DNA from: Hyposmocoma kahamanoa
Taxonomy: Eukaryota > Arthropoda > Insecta > Lepidoptera > Cosmopterigidae
Length of the DNA stretch: 64,000 nt
Direction: 5' to 3'
Assembly (NCBI RefSeq): GCF_003589595.1
Contig: NW_020654080.1
Coordinates: forward strand, 618,432 to 682,431
Position numbers and translations under genes: made by a program. The notes beneath the pieces were generated by a model, which was given only the letters and a program-made list of their open reading frames with translations, made no database searches and was not told the origin of the DNA. Shown here piece after piece: positions 44,910 to 56,749 of this stretch. Position 1 is the stretch's first letter, and every line of letters starts with the position of its first letter.

Positions 44910-45995
44910 TGCAGAATGTCAACTTTTCAGAAGATGTCTAAAGATTGTACGAGTCGATCGATAACTTTTTATTTTTAAGCGTCGATGCAACCTCAAATGG
45001 CTTTGATTGATTCGCGTAACAGTGGAAGTGTTCAATAATCGCTTTTGAAAAAGTGATTTATTCAACGCGGTGCGAAAACACTATTCCTAAATGTTTTGAT
45101 GATAAAAAAAAACACAAACTTACCTCGAAATTTCACCTTAAAACCGCTGCATTCAATAGGTGCTTTACACATAACAATGATATTTTTTTATATCTACCGA
45201 ACTAAATAGAAGACGTATGATATACGATATATATTTTTCAAATGGCTTTATCTCCGTTAGTAAAGAAGTAAATCCTGAACTAAGGCCAGTGTCCCTGTCG
45301 CTCAACCTGAGCGAAATTCGAGCTGAGGTAGTACCGACTCTTAAATAAGAAAATTATAAAATTTCACATATACATAATTCGTTTTATATAGTTCGTAATA
45401 TTTTTATGACTTAGGGTACGAAAATAATTAAAAACTATTTATTATTACAAAAAGTTGCAAAAATATCAAGCTACTTAATTTCGTTTAACCTCGTTCCAAA
45501 GACAATTAATCGAACAATCCATTTGACATTCCATTTCCAACAATCGTAAGCCATTAGAACAAATGTCCCTGAAGAACTACAAACTTGTTCTAAGCAATTG
45601 AAAAGTCATTATCAAAACGAACCGTTACGTCATTTCGAATATCTGCAACTGAAAATTCAAGTTTGTACAAGCTGTACATTTTCATCCATTAGAAACTCAT
45701 GCGAGGCGTCATATCTGGTTATCTGGTTAATCGTTGTGGAAACAGGAGAGGAGAGAGGGTGCGGAGTGTGGGGTGATAGCAAAGTGCTATCAATTGTGAG
45801 TTATCATGTTTCTGCAACGCTCTTCATGATGCGTAGGGCTGTGCCAAGATGAAAACTGTTTTGAGAGAATTCCAAACACTTCTGTTTGTTAAAAATTCAC
45901 TGTCATCAACCCAGGGAAGTCATTGAGCGTGGGTAGCGGTTTAAATTTCTTCACTATCATGCCGGAACAAACATAACTTAAGTATGTAACTAATT
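44910..45995. other. Unassigned intergenic sequence
   Basis: No feature supported. The 84-codon plus frame at 45598-45852 shows no motif I recognise. Confidence 0.4.
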
Positions 45996-45998
45996 TTT

Positions 45999-46203
45999 CA
46001 ATAATAAGACACACACTTATCGCCCCGCACTAGGAAAACCTTGTGTGTCACGGGTGCCATAGACACATACATAGTTAACCACAAATTACACCCAAACTCA
46101 CGAGAAAAAATTATTTAAGCCATACAAATATTTCTTCCGGACAGGGAATCGAACCCGGGATCTCTGCATCAGGCACGGCAACCGTTCGGCCACGGAGGCA
46201 GTT
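45999..46203 (-). mobile_element. tRNA-derived SINE, family A (copy 7)
   Basis: Tail ataataagacacacactta, body gtgccatagacacatacata, box B complement ggaatcgaacccgggatctc, box A complement ccgttcggccacggaggcag. Confidence 0.8.
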
Positions 46204-46209
46204 TAATAA

Positions 46210-47180
46210 TAAGTCTACGGATATTTACCTATCAATTAATCATAATTAGATTTCCAAAACGTAAACAATGGGGATACCCGAGCAAAAAACTACATTATAA
46301 ATAGTAGGGCCCTATTTTTGGCAGTCGTAGATGTTTAAAATTATTTTGAAGCACACGTTTTGCAATAAAATATTATATTTTTACTTAATTTCGTTTTATG
46401 CAATAATTATTATAATAAAAGACAGTGTTTACGATTGCAAATAATTTTATGACACTGGCCACCATTTTATCATGTCATAGATGTCATTCGTGCTCCGTTT
46501 CTCGTACTCGAATGTTTTTGTCTCCGTAGTGCGTTTGTTAAATTATTGTGTGTTGTTGTTAAAGTTTTTGTTTATTGTTAATATTTTGTAACAGATAATT
46601 AAAATTGTGGAAAATGAGAACCTCCTCCTTTTCCAAATCCGTTAAAAATAGAAGGTTTATTTAACTAAGTTCTTTATCTAAATCTTAGATGTCTAATTGT
46701 GATTCATACTATACTTTTATTTTTTTAATTGTTTTGTGTGTTTCATTGAAGAACAACGCAATCGCAATTGTAACAACCCTAATGCAAAATGCTTTCTGTA
46801 ACCCTATATCCATCTCGCAATGGATTCGGCACGTCGCGTCATGCCCCGAGCAGGCCTGACGGCCGCGTATACTCGTATCTTGTGTCGATGAGAATGCCGA
46901 TGTGCGGGGTTCTTGTCAGCCGCGGTGCCAAGTGACAGCTCGCTTGCTCAGCTGTTAATATTTGCTGAAGAGGTGTCGTTTTCAGAGGATGTCGATTGCA
47001 CGATGCCTACAGTTATAAGTTTATAACATGATGAGGGAAGTTTCGGGTAGCGTCCCCCCGTCTCAATAGTACGTCAAAAATGTGATATTTCTGGCTATAC
47101 ATTTTTGAAGTTTAATCAGGGTTTGACAAAGTATTGAATATCCAATCCATATTGTTTACCAAGTAAACAAATTACTCTTG
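46210..47180. other. Intergenic; R2 scrap at 46610-46650, GC-rich at 46800-46960
   Basis: gagaacctcctccttttcca at ~46617 recalls repeat R2. Bases 46800-46960 are GC-rich. No coding frame supported. Confidence 0.4.
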
Positions 47181-47189
47181 AAACCATTC

Positions 47190-47275
47190 ACTCATTCGTA
47201 AGGCAGATTCCCTTGAGAATTGAAGAATGAGTAAGAAACTCTATGGTTGCTCTTTTTGTAAATAGATATTTGTGT
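47190..47275 (+). repeat. LINE 3' tail fragment
   Basis: attgaagaatgagtaagaaa, ctctatggttgctctttttg and taaatagat match the 3' UTR of the LINE pair at 2.2 kb and the tails at 50.6, 51.8 and 57.8 kb. Confidence 0.6.
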
Positions 47276-47333
47276 ATGTTTATCATTGACATTATTTACC
47301 GAGTTGTTAGGTTTAGGCTTTCTTAGGTTTTTT

Positions 47334-47640
47334 TAGTAGCAGTAGAGTTCCTTGAGAAAGAGTTCGTCCAAAGACGTACAGCCACCTTACCTATTTGTGC
47401 CGCCAAGTACTAATGAGAGCATTAATGCCTTTCGGTTTTGAAGGGTGGAAGGTGCTGGTGAAGTTACAGGCACATGGGGTTTGTCAACTTATGTCTCAGG
47501 GTGACGGGCGCAGTGGTATTGCCCCACAGATCTTTGCAATTTAAAGCTCTGAGCGGCACTACAATTGTTATGGACAGGCGTGTGTCGCTTACAACCAGGC
47601 GAACGACTTGTTCTTCCCGTCACATGGTATTATAAAGAAA
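47334..47640 (+). repeat. Dispersed repeat R1 (best near-full-length copy)
   Basis: Starts gtagcagtagagttccttga, passes cagccaccttacctatttgt, ggtgacgggcgcagtggtat and tggacaggcgtgtgtcgctt, and ends ttcccgtcacatggtattat plus an A-rich end. It gives the fullest view of the family (~305 bp). Confidence 0.8.
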
Positions 47641-47907
47641 ATGTCTTATACGATCTGAAACTACTCAAAAAAGATACAAAGGCTTCAAAAATGTCTTTAT
47701 CAAACTCTCAACACCGACATCTGCATCATCGATCAAAGCTATGGCCACACCATGCACAGTAGCATCCCACGCTAAATCTGTCGGCGTCTCATGCGCCTGA
47801 CAAACTGTTTTACGCAGCATGTTGTGCATATGTTACTGAAGATTATCGCCAGTGTGATTGGAAGTGGTCGGTAACAGTTGTATTAATCTGGGAAAGTACA
47901 GTAGTTA

Positions 47908-48015
47908 ATGGAAAGGGCGTTGACAGTGAGGAGTAATATGCTGACACGCAGATTTGCGTCATGCACGGAAAGTGTTAAAATAACGCTATTTAAATCTTAT
48001 TGTAGATTGTCGGCT
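47908..48015 (+). pseudogene. LINE RT scrap, same family as 18.9-19.6 kb
   Basis: ERALTVRSNMLTRRFASCTE then SVKITLFKSYC parallels CNMLARRFARCS...VTLFRAYC of the 19 kb copy. Only ~36 codons are present. Confidence 0.6.
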
Positions 48016-48499
48016 AAATTTGAAAGCCTCGTAACTCCGTTTCCGGACGAAATCCCTTTTTATTCTCCAAGCGCAATATCGGGTAATCAAAGCTTAAAAT
48101 ATAATTAGTACACTTTCTTTCAGTCAGAAAATAAAAGTATAATCATAGATATGTTCGTGAACCGACTGGATAGACCCTTGATAAAAAAGGTGTAATTTAA
48201 ATTATGTAATGCAATTTAATCAAATGCAATGTAATGAAAAACAAATAAATACTAAGAAGTAATGGTCTTACTCACAAACTATATATAATAATTTTTCCGA
48301 TTAAAGTATTATAGTAAAGGGTCCATTATGGTTAATCTATAGACCAATGCTTAGAAATTATTGATGTTATTGTAGTGAAGTTTCGAAGAAGTGTATCACT
48401 TTCTTAGATCTTCGTGGTTGGAAATTATACTATTTTTTTCCCTTTTTGTTGATGACAATATTTATCTATACAATAGTTACCTATTGACAATAGTATTTA

Positions 48500-49125
48500 C
48501 AATAGTTATCTATTGTGTCCCAATGCTGGGTAAAGGCCTCTCCTCTCCACTTCTACAGCTCCCTGTTTGACACAATGTAAGTCCTTAAAAGTTGCTGCCT
48601 GCCTCGTCGTCGCTGGCCATTCTCTGGTACCCACCAAGTGGCTGTGTGAGCACACCTCGGTGCATGTGAAGGACGTGCCCAGTCCGATTACATCTTGACA
48701 GTCCCTTTGTCAACATCGGCTATGCGTGTCTTCGAGCAGAGTAGTGTTCTGGATTCTATCCATCCTCTTTACACTCAATAAATTCACTCAATTCCCACGT
48801 ATCATCGCTTTTTGTGACCAGACCATGTCTGCGCACCGCAAATAAAGATACTCATTCATGGCGTCGTTTGATCTCCTTATCTTGCCTATTACTGAAAGAG
48901 ACCACCAGGCCCAAGTAAATGTTCTCGTCAACATATTATATTATTTGCCCATCTACCATGACTCTACGTTCTGTGCTTATATAGCTCGTGACTTGGGTTT
49001 TGACCTATTCATCGCTTATTCAACCCTAAAGTTTGCCGTGCTGAGTTTTTGCAGCATTAACTCGAGTTTCTAGATTATTTGGGAAAAAAGGACAATGTCA
49101 TCAGCGCACCGGCGAGGCAGTTTAT
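48500..49125 (-). pseudogene. RTE-type LINE reverse transcriptase fragment
   Basis: On the minus strand: ADDIVLFSQII (RT motif C, at about 49085-49115), LELMLQKLSTANF, then ENIYLG..VSFSNRQDKEIKRR and, near 48510-48550, the ending RGLYPALGHN. Several stops and frameshifts interrupt it. A clear but dead RTE-type fragment. Confidence 0.7.
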
Positions 49126-49569
49126 TTAAAAAACAAATATATCCGTCATTAAAATCATGCATCGTAACGTAGTAGTAAAACAATCAACAAGTGAATACAC
49201 AATATGTATAACAAAAATAAACTCACATGATATTATTATTTTTACAATCGAGCAAGGAAAATTGTAAAACACATTGCGCCTGATTAGTGAATCATGCCTC
49301 GCGCGTCATTTGTTTAATAACAAAACGCTTCAAGTGCGCAACACTCGTTAAGTTCGCCTGCCTGTTATTGCACCAACGAAACGCGAAATTTATAGTTTTA
49401 AAATAAAGCTCAGCATTCATTCGCCGCAGCATTTAAATAACAACCGCTGTAGGCTGGCCCTTGACATTTAAAAATTTTATTAAGTTACATAAAATAAAGT
49501 TTTATGACACATTTAAAGTTTAAAATTATTATGTAATACGTATTAGGATCCGAATAGCACTTTTCTTAT

Positions 49570-49876
49570 TTTTTTTTTAAATTTATTAAGGCTTTGGCAA
49601 AGCCATCAGCCTAAACATGAAGATTAATTATGTTTCTGTAAATACGGCCGCCACACAGAGGATAGGCAATTTGAGGCGGCGTGCTTGGATTGACTCGGGG
49701 TTTCTTAAAACGGGCCGATAAGTGTATTTTAGTTCGAGATTCGTATAATTTCGCGTTTTAATCTTCGATTAAGGCACAATAGCACTATCCTATTCCACTT
49801 TAAACTAGATTTCACAAAATAATTGAAAGTCAAAATAAAAACGGCACTTTTCCCTCCAAAAGGTCCAGAGCGAATC
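49570..49876 (-). mobile_element. Retroposed insertion with 14-bp target duplication
   Basis: AGCACTTTTCTTAT at 49556-49569 is repeated exactly at 49877-49890. The ~307 bp between reads on the minus strand as unknown sequence ending ggctttgccaaagcc (a perfect small hairpin), then ttaataaattt and an A run. This is the layout of a LINE- or SINE-type retroposon with poly-A tail. The inserted body matches no family I recognise; a frame ending RLKLPILCVAAVFTET then stop is present near its 3' part. Confidence 0.7.
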
Positions 49877-49894
49877 AGCACTTTTCTTATCCTG

Positions 49895-50550
49895 TCCATC
49901 CACAGAGTAATCTCTTCTTTTTTTTTTGAAAATATGGCTTTGGAAAAAGTGATTTATTTAAAATAGTGTCACATGACATATTTTAATTGTATAATAGTTA
50001 CAATCATCGCCAAGGGTTGTAATATAGTGGTGGAATATAAACACATTTAACGGCATAAAGAAGTCATTGTGCGTTAGGGACTGGCATAGACAACGTTTTT
50101 AATGTCGTTTTTGCGAAAATGTTAACTGCAACCAGAACCTGCCAGCCAACGCTGTTAAAGTGTTAACGATTTGTTTTTTAATGAAAATGATACTGGTGTT
50201 AAATATTTTCCGTTTTCTGTCAATGCCGAAACGAAATTGAGCTAAATATGTTTCTAGTCCACGTTACCATCAACCTTTTGAACATCCCACTGCTGGGCAC
50301 GGATGTGGCACGGTTTTCGCATCATAAAATATTTTGTTAACAACCTACTTATCACACGCGTAAATGATCTTAATAGCAGTTGACAACTCGGTTCATCATG
50401 AACAAGTCTTAAATAAGCTTTCAAATCTATATTGTACGGTTTTTACTTATAACATACTTACTTTACCCTACTCTACTGAACTATGACTTCAATCTGAGAC
50501 TTTCAGAGATCAAAACAGGTCTCCTTTAAAGACAGAGACCAGGTCAAGTC
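49895..50550. other. Unassigned intergenic sequence
   Basis: No gene recognised. A short phrase at 50280-50310 (catcccactgctgggcacgg) echoes the SINE-B tail. Confidence 0.35.
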
Positions 50551-50574
50551 AAGTGAAAGAATCATTTATTCCAT

Positions 50575-50712
50575 AGGTGAAATCGATTTACGCTTGAAAA
50601 CGTCACATTTAAGTTACTGCTCGTTCACTACGCTGACTTCCCTGAGAAGAACGAGCAAGAAACTCTAGGGATTGCTCTTTTCAAATAAACTTGCTATGGA
50701 ATACACTTTGAA
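50575..50712 (+). repeat. LINE 3' tail fragment
   Basis: agaacgagcaagaaactcta, gggattgctcttttcaaata and ttgctatggaatacactttg; shared with 51.8 and 57.8 kb in reverse orientation. Confidence 0.65.
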
Positions 50713-50934
50713 TCAAATTTGTGTGGATTCTGGAGCCATGTCGTCTTTCCATACATCTTTATCTAACACGTAGTCTTCAATTTTGTAGTAAAACGTATAC
50801 AGTACCCCATAAAAGAGTCGTTTACCTTTTGGTTAAACGAAATTGTGGTACCATGAGTTTGGACTTAACTCTAAGGTTCATATTATGGATATCTTCTTTC
50901 TTATTGAAATTGTGTATATTTTTATGGCATGCTA

Positions 50935-51190
50935 TAATACACCCCTCTGTTGGCCCAATGCGGTTTGGGAACTTCCCACGTTTTCCAAGGGTTGTGTGCC
51001 TTCTTCGACATGCAAGTTACATCACGATGTTTTCATTTGCCCTTTGTTTAGTAGCAATATCTCTCCTTGTTACTCAACATTCACTTTACGTAACTTAGAA
51101 ATTGAACTCATAGTTATATTCAAAGGGATTCAAACCATCACCTTCTCTACTGACGAAGTGGCTGTTCTCGGCTACTACCGCTCTACCTAC
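50935..51190 (-). mobile_element. SINE family B, diverged copy
   Basis: ttcttcgacatgcaagttac, atcacgatgttttcatttgc, gggattcaaaccatcacctt, gctgttctcggctactaccg. Same order as copy 1 at lower similarity. The two frames over it (50721-51247) are not genes. Confidence 0.55.
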
Positions 51191-51761
51191 ACCGGCTATG
51201 GAAAGTTTCAACATTTGGCAGTACTTCAGGTGGCAGTACTTCCCTGAACGAACTCTTCTATACTCAAACTGAAACTGAAATAATCTTTATTTCTTAGGTT
51301 TCAACTAACCTATTAGCAAGCTTTTAGTATGAATCAGGCTGTAGATAATGGTGAAAATAAATCTATTACTATCTATTAGTATCTATGCCTGCTCTCTTTT
51401 CATTTAAAATAAATATCATAAAATTGTAACATGTTTCAATAAACAAATTAAAAAAGATACTTAGTATAATATACTACCTACTTGCAATGCAAATCTAGAC
51501 CTCATCCGGAATACCTAAGATGTAGCATGAGATATAGTACGTATGAATGTTGTCGTGAATCAGTGCGGCCATATTGAATTTGTGTACTGGCCAATAAAAC
51601 CGTCAAGCTGTCAAAATATTTAACGACCTGAGCGTGTGCGCAGACCTGAATATTGATAGAAATGTCAATATCAAAAGACCATTTAATTTTTATTTCCCGC
51701 GGTGTCAACAGTATTGAGGCATTCGCGTAATTGCTAGTCATAGATCTCTAGATTCATCGTG

Positions 51762-51912
51762 AATTCAAAACAAAGTGCATTCCATAGCATTTGTATTCAT
51801 TTAAAAAGAGCAAACCCTATAGTTTCTTGCTCTTTCTTCTCGGTATAACTTGGGCCTTTTCAATGCGAGAGTGAATAAATGCCTAATTCGTCGACTTTAT
51901 CGTCACTTTCCA
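51762..51912. repeat. LINE tail (minus) beside a LINE C-terminal scrap (plus)
   Basis: 51762-51840 is the minus-strand LINE 3' tail (aagtgcattccatagcattt, agtttcttgctctttcttct). 51843-51912 on plus reads YNLGLFNARVNKCLIRRLYR, the ending of the 8.7 kb LINE type. Two remnants abut. Confidence 0.6.
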
Positions 51913-51984
51913 TCTGGTGAGAGAGAGGTCAAATATCTCCATCTTATTTCTTAATAAAAAAGTAAGGGTTTGGTTATGTTACGC

Positions 51985-52240
51985 TCTAATTGACACGTTC
52001 AACGTCAACAAACATTTCGCATTGTTATTATTATTGATTCAAAGATCGAACAAACTTAAAGAAAAATTCCCTTTATCTAATTGGACTCGAAACAACGTCT
52101 GTAGATACAATGAGGCAAAAGGCGATGGTTAACGTCCAGTTAGATATAGGGCAATTTTCTTTGTGTTTGTTACATATTTGTAAAATTATTATTTTCTATC
52201 AATAATAATAACAAATTAGTGGAGAATTTTCACAAAAAAT
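51985..52240. mobile_element. SINE family D remnants
   Basis: attgttattattattgattc, gatcgaacaaacttaaagaa and actcgaaacaacgtctgtag (minus) and, at 52165-52240, atcaataataataacaaatt then agtggagaattttcac (plus) are family-D parts in both orientations. Confidence 0.5.
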
Positions 52241-52244
52241 AGAT

Positions 52245-53935
52245 GAACATCATGGTTGTAAAAACATCATGATATTCAATAAAAATAAAACATTTCTCAT
52301 TCTCTTCGGAAAGTTTAGTAAACCTAGAAAAGGCGTTCTATTTTCCTCGCACATTGACCTTTTGTCCTCGCATTATTTTCCTTTGCCATTGTAGCAAATG
52401 TAAACAATAAACTTATCTGCATTACCGCAAAAACCGTTCTTTCTATTTGTTTGTAAGACTGCAAATTTGCAAATTTATAAGCGTGATATTTCTTAGAACA
52501 AGAATCTCCATACCGGAGCCGTGCGCGGGCGCAGCGCAGAGCAAAAACTAACAACTCGTTAAAATGTCAATGCAAAAAATTATAAACGATTTGCATTGTT
52601 ACGAAATTTTTGTATTATTAAAGATTTTAGGACCCTATAGGCTCGGAGTATCTCCGCGTATCTTACAGAAATCTGGTCTGATACATTTAAAATAACAAAA
52701 CAAAAACTAACTCTTAATTATTGTAGACCTTTCATGTCGAAAATAATGTTTTGATATGTCTATGTAACAGTTCCGATGCTCGTTCATTTTTGTAAGCATA
52801 TTTATATAGTATTCATTTTATGCATATTTATCCAACAATCCTCATTGTAAGTAAATGTTTATATACCGTTTTGGGAAATAAATGTCTTAAACCATGTTTT
52901 TGTGGAGGTCCCACTGATTGGGCTGTCACGGCCCATCGGAACTGTTTGTTTTGGTTTTTATTTACACAAAAACAACTCGGGCGCCGATGCAAAATGTTAA
53001 TTGGAATGAATTGGGAGTGTATGAATAGGTTTAAGAACAGAAAATAGGATTTTTTACTTGTTTACATTACGATTGAAGAAATTAGATAGCCCAGAACGGA
53101 CAAACCTTTTTTTTACACTGACATGCAACCGATGGAAAGTTATATACACTGCCTTACGTACCATACTGAAAATCGCTAGTATATCAAGGTTCCATTTAGA
53201 GCAAATTACAGTAGTAAAAACATATTTGAGGGGTGAGAGTCTGGTGACCTGTAACACAAGCTTTTCAAACCTACCACGGGCGCCAGTCACTAACTTAAGC
53301 AGTCGATATCACAAAATCTTAGTATGTCTCATAGTTTCATCTAGCTTTTAAGCTGCTTTTATGAGTGAAAATAAATAAATACTATTATTATTATCCATAG
53401 CACGTAATAATTTATTACATAGTCAAATTATAGTAAGTACATGTGTTACCCAGCTTTGTTACATAATAATATTACATTAACTAAGTAACGTAGACTATTT
53501 ATTACACAATAAAGTACCAATATAGTAAATTAATTAATCAATATTTATTTTACACATTATTTGTGTTCATTAAAAATAATTATACAATATTAATGAGTAT
53601 TAGCGGAAATTATTTATTATTATTATTTAGTAATAAATTATGTAGTATAAAATTAATCATCAAATTTATTTTTAAAGTATTCAGATAACTTATAATAGCA
53701 CTTATTGATTAAAAAAATATACATTTATAATAAAACCAATTTATTAGCATGGAATGAAGAGCGGATGAATATAATTTTAATTTAGAAAAAGGTAATTTCA
53801 ATTTGTTCTTATAAAGATTATTACCTTTTTCTGCTTTTAATGGCGAATACATGTAACAGTGTTTTTAATGAACGTACAAGCTTCAAATTGTATATATGTT
53901 AATATTACAAAAATTGGATTTACAAGATGTCATGT
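52245..53935. other. Intergenic, very AT-rich at 53370-53720
   Basis: No gene recognised. 53370-53720 is almost pure A/T with short palindromic motifs (ttacataataatattacatt). The open frames at 52324-52554 and 53058-53351 show no motif. Confidence 0.4.
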
Positions 53936-53939
53936 ATTA

Positions 53940-54140
53940 TTATTGGGCTAGCGTGGCAGACTATGGCCTAACCCAGACCTGAGAGGAGACCCATGCCCAG
54001 CCAGTAGGAGACTAATAAATGATGATGATGATTATTATATTCGTATTATCCAGGTTCGATTCCCGTGCCAGGAGAAATATTATATGATATTATTGAAAAA
54101 ACAAATGTACGCGGTTTAAATCCGGAAAAAAGTTTCATTT
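53940..54140 (+). repeat. Composite of SINE-B tail, SINE-A scrap and Penelope-like end
   Basis: 53945-54035: ggcagactatggcctaaccc and tgatgatgatgattatt (SINE-B tail). 54050-54085: caggttcgattcccgtgcca (SINE-A box B). 54095-54140: gcggtttaaatccggaaaaa (Penelope-like terminus). Confidence 0.6.
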
Positions 54141-54645
54141 CCTAAGTTTATTTTTTATCATTATTAATACCAGGATATCAGAGGGAGGTAATATCCACTC
54201 TATACGTATTATATGCTATAGCTATACCGTTCTCTGTTTATCACCAACCAAAATAAGTGACCTTAGAAATCGTGATAGGTCGTCGAATCGCGGCGTTTGC
54301 TACAGACAGAACAGACGCTAAAAAAACTAAGATTGAATTGTACATGGAACCGATTAGCATATAACTTTGTGCCGCGCATCTTGTTACGCGTTCTGGTATG
54401 TAGTGTTTATGTATTATTAATTATAGATAAAAAAGAATCATGCATTATGAATCTTTAGGATGGTTAGGACGTGCGTCTTTTAGTAAAGCAAATGTGCATT
54501 TTAATATTTATTTACTTGGCAAACCAAGAGAGTTACATATACATGATGTCCCACGGTTATGTGACCCGGAGGGGAAGTACTATAAATGTTGTATATAGGA
54601 TATTTTGCTTCATGGAAAAATTATTTTATTTTTAAAAATAAGTGC

Positions 54646-55243
54646 AATCTGTCTTTTTTGAAAACGGAGTAAAATAACAGTTCATTGTGCAAAAGTGTTG
54701 CCCGCTTTCCAGCAGCTAGTGCTTGCAGTCGATGAAATATTCTATCGACTATCGACTGAATATTGGTCACGCTTATGAAGTAAATAGCTGAATGTTTCAT
54801 TTGAATCATACGCGACCCATTATTCATCCAATTACTGAGCACAGATTCGTTTGATTGGTCAAGTTTTGAAAGTTCATACATACATACCTACATTGTATTT
54901 AAAACTATGTTTATGAAAAATACAAAGAGGAGATATATTTTTAAGGTTTCATTTTAATTCATTATAATCAAATCCGGATATTCTTGTTAAAATGTATAAG
55001 AATAAAAATTGACCTCGATACTAGTAGGCCAACTGTCAAAATAAGAATAAAGAAGGCAATAACGCAATTAGTAATCATTAGAACGTCGTAACATTCACAA
55101 TTCAGTCACTTTTGGCATAATATTATCTTCTTTCAAAATCTATCGATAAAACTATCGACAACAACTACATAACTATTTAAATATTTATGAAAACTGGCAA
55201 CCCTACAAATGTCATTTTACTCCATCAGAAAAAAAGACAGATT
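54646..55243 (-). mobile_element. TIR element 'Z', uninterrupted copy 2, 598 bp
   Basis: Left AATCTGTCTTTTTT...CGGAGTAAAAT and right, reverse-complemented, AATCTGTCTTTTTTT...GGAGTAAAATG form ~35-bp TIRs. The interior (cagtcgatgaaatattctat, gttttatcgata-type motifs) matches 8001-8340 and 10470-10686 in reverse. Non-coding and non-autonomous. The superfamily is not determined. Confidence 0.8.
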
Positions 55244-55527
55244 TACTTACAGAACCATAAATACAGTAGAAGTGCTGAGTGCTATACAATGAGAGTATTG
55301 TCATCATCTTCTCTTGAAACAAGTTTATGAACCTTCGAGAAGGTGAATTTCATCTATATGACATTAAATATAAACGCTGCTCTTTAATAAACGAAGAGAC
55401 ATCAATCTGACAATGATTAAAAAGATTAAAAGTTTAAATTAATGTGTATGATAACAACTCATTGGATCTATACAGGTGTTCTGCAAGCCGTTAACATTGA
55501 ATAAATAGTTATTGCATGCTGAGCGAA

Positions 55528-55850
55528 ACAAGTAACTTTTCACCTCACTATGGTGAGAAAAATGGTAGATGAAAGAACAGTTGAACTATAACGAATTAGT
55601 TATGGTTGTCAATTTAATGTCAACAATGATAAGAATAAAATATACCAACGGATTTATATTACAAAAAAAATTGTTGAATGCGTCATTACGTTTATTTTTT
55701 CAACGAAAGAAAAAGTTAGATGTACCACAGTCTAACGTCAAGTTCGAATTTCAGAAACCTTTTCCACGCTAGCGCAGAAAATACGCTTTTGCGTGCAGAT
55801 TTCTAATGAGAAAGAAAGCCTTTCCGAGCTACTAAGGTGTAAAAAATATT
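55528..55850. mobile_element. Small relative of the recombinase element
   Basis: The left end aacttttcacctcactatgg-tgag and the right part aaaatacgcttttgcgtgca ... gagctactaaggtgtaaaaa follow the right end of the 31-33 kb element motif by motif (hairpin, gatttc, agcctt, gagctgctgaggtgaaaaa). The ~215 bp between contain a 67-codon frame with no known motif. Probably a non-autonomous derivative. Confidence 0.5.
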
Positions 55851-55854
55851 TATA

Positions 55855-56605
55855 TCATTGGGCTGTTTGTTTATTCATTGCCTTTTAAAAAATGTCAATA
55901 AACTGTTTTGTCTATGACTTGCTTTTGCTAGTGGAATTGGACATTCAGAAAAAAAATGCGGGTTTTTTGTGTTTAAGGTTTTACACAAATTAATTTTTAG
56001 TTTAAGTTTTATTACGTTTGGAGTTTCTTAATTATTTGTTGCTTGTTTTAAGGCTTTGCAACCAATGCTTAATACATAAATAATAATAAAATAGTAATTG
56101 AACGTTCAATCCGCTAAAAATATGTGAATTACGCAGTCTTGTATCGCAACGTGAGTTAACTCTGATTGACTTTAACAATCAATAAACTTAGATTTTATTT
56201 CTTAGTTTTTGTTTTTTTTATATGTGCATCTTTCATCAAAAAAAATAAAAGGAATCAATGGAAACAAACATGGACAACCCGTATCGAGGATCATTTATTA
56301 AAAACCAATAACTAATTAACAAAGCGACAGCGATAAAAAAAACGAACAGTGGCACGATAATGAATTAATGTATAGAAATATCACCTAACAAGGTGTCGTA
56401 TAGTTGTATAGCAGTAGCGTGGCATGCCAGTGAGACTTAATGCCAGTTCTTATCGCCAGCATCCGGTAACTAGATATTGGCAGGGGTGGCTACCTGATGC
56501 TCGACGCTTATTTAACGTCAACGTCTGTGGAGTATACTTAAGTATCTTTCTTAAAACTGTGCTCGCTCTTAAATTAACCTAATAGTCGAGCTGAATGTTT
56601 CTAGC
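55855..56605. other. Unassigned intergenic sequence
   Basis: No feature supported. Confidence 0.4.
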
Positions 56606-56609
56606 GGCT

Positions 56610-56745
56610 TATCACGACTTTGCGCGTGGTGGCAAACGACACGCCTGTCCATAACAGTTGCAGTGCCACCCAGAGCTTCAAATCGCAAAGATCGGACGAA
56701 CTCTTTCACAAAAAGCTCTACTGCTACTAAACTGCTACTTCCTTA
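56610..56745 (-). repeat. R1 repeat, internally deleted copy
   Basis: ggtggcaaacgacacgcctg, tccataacagttgcagtgcc and atcgcaaagatcgg join directly to acgaactctttcacaaaaag and ctctactgctact, the other end of R1 (compare 47334). About 170 bp of the middle is missing. Confidence 0.7.
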
Positions 56746-56749
56746 TAAA

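Noticed and set aside
53370..53720. AT-rich palindromic block as a MITE
   Set aside because: I could not pair clear termini or find a second copy; composition alone explains the short palindromes.
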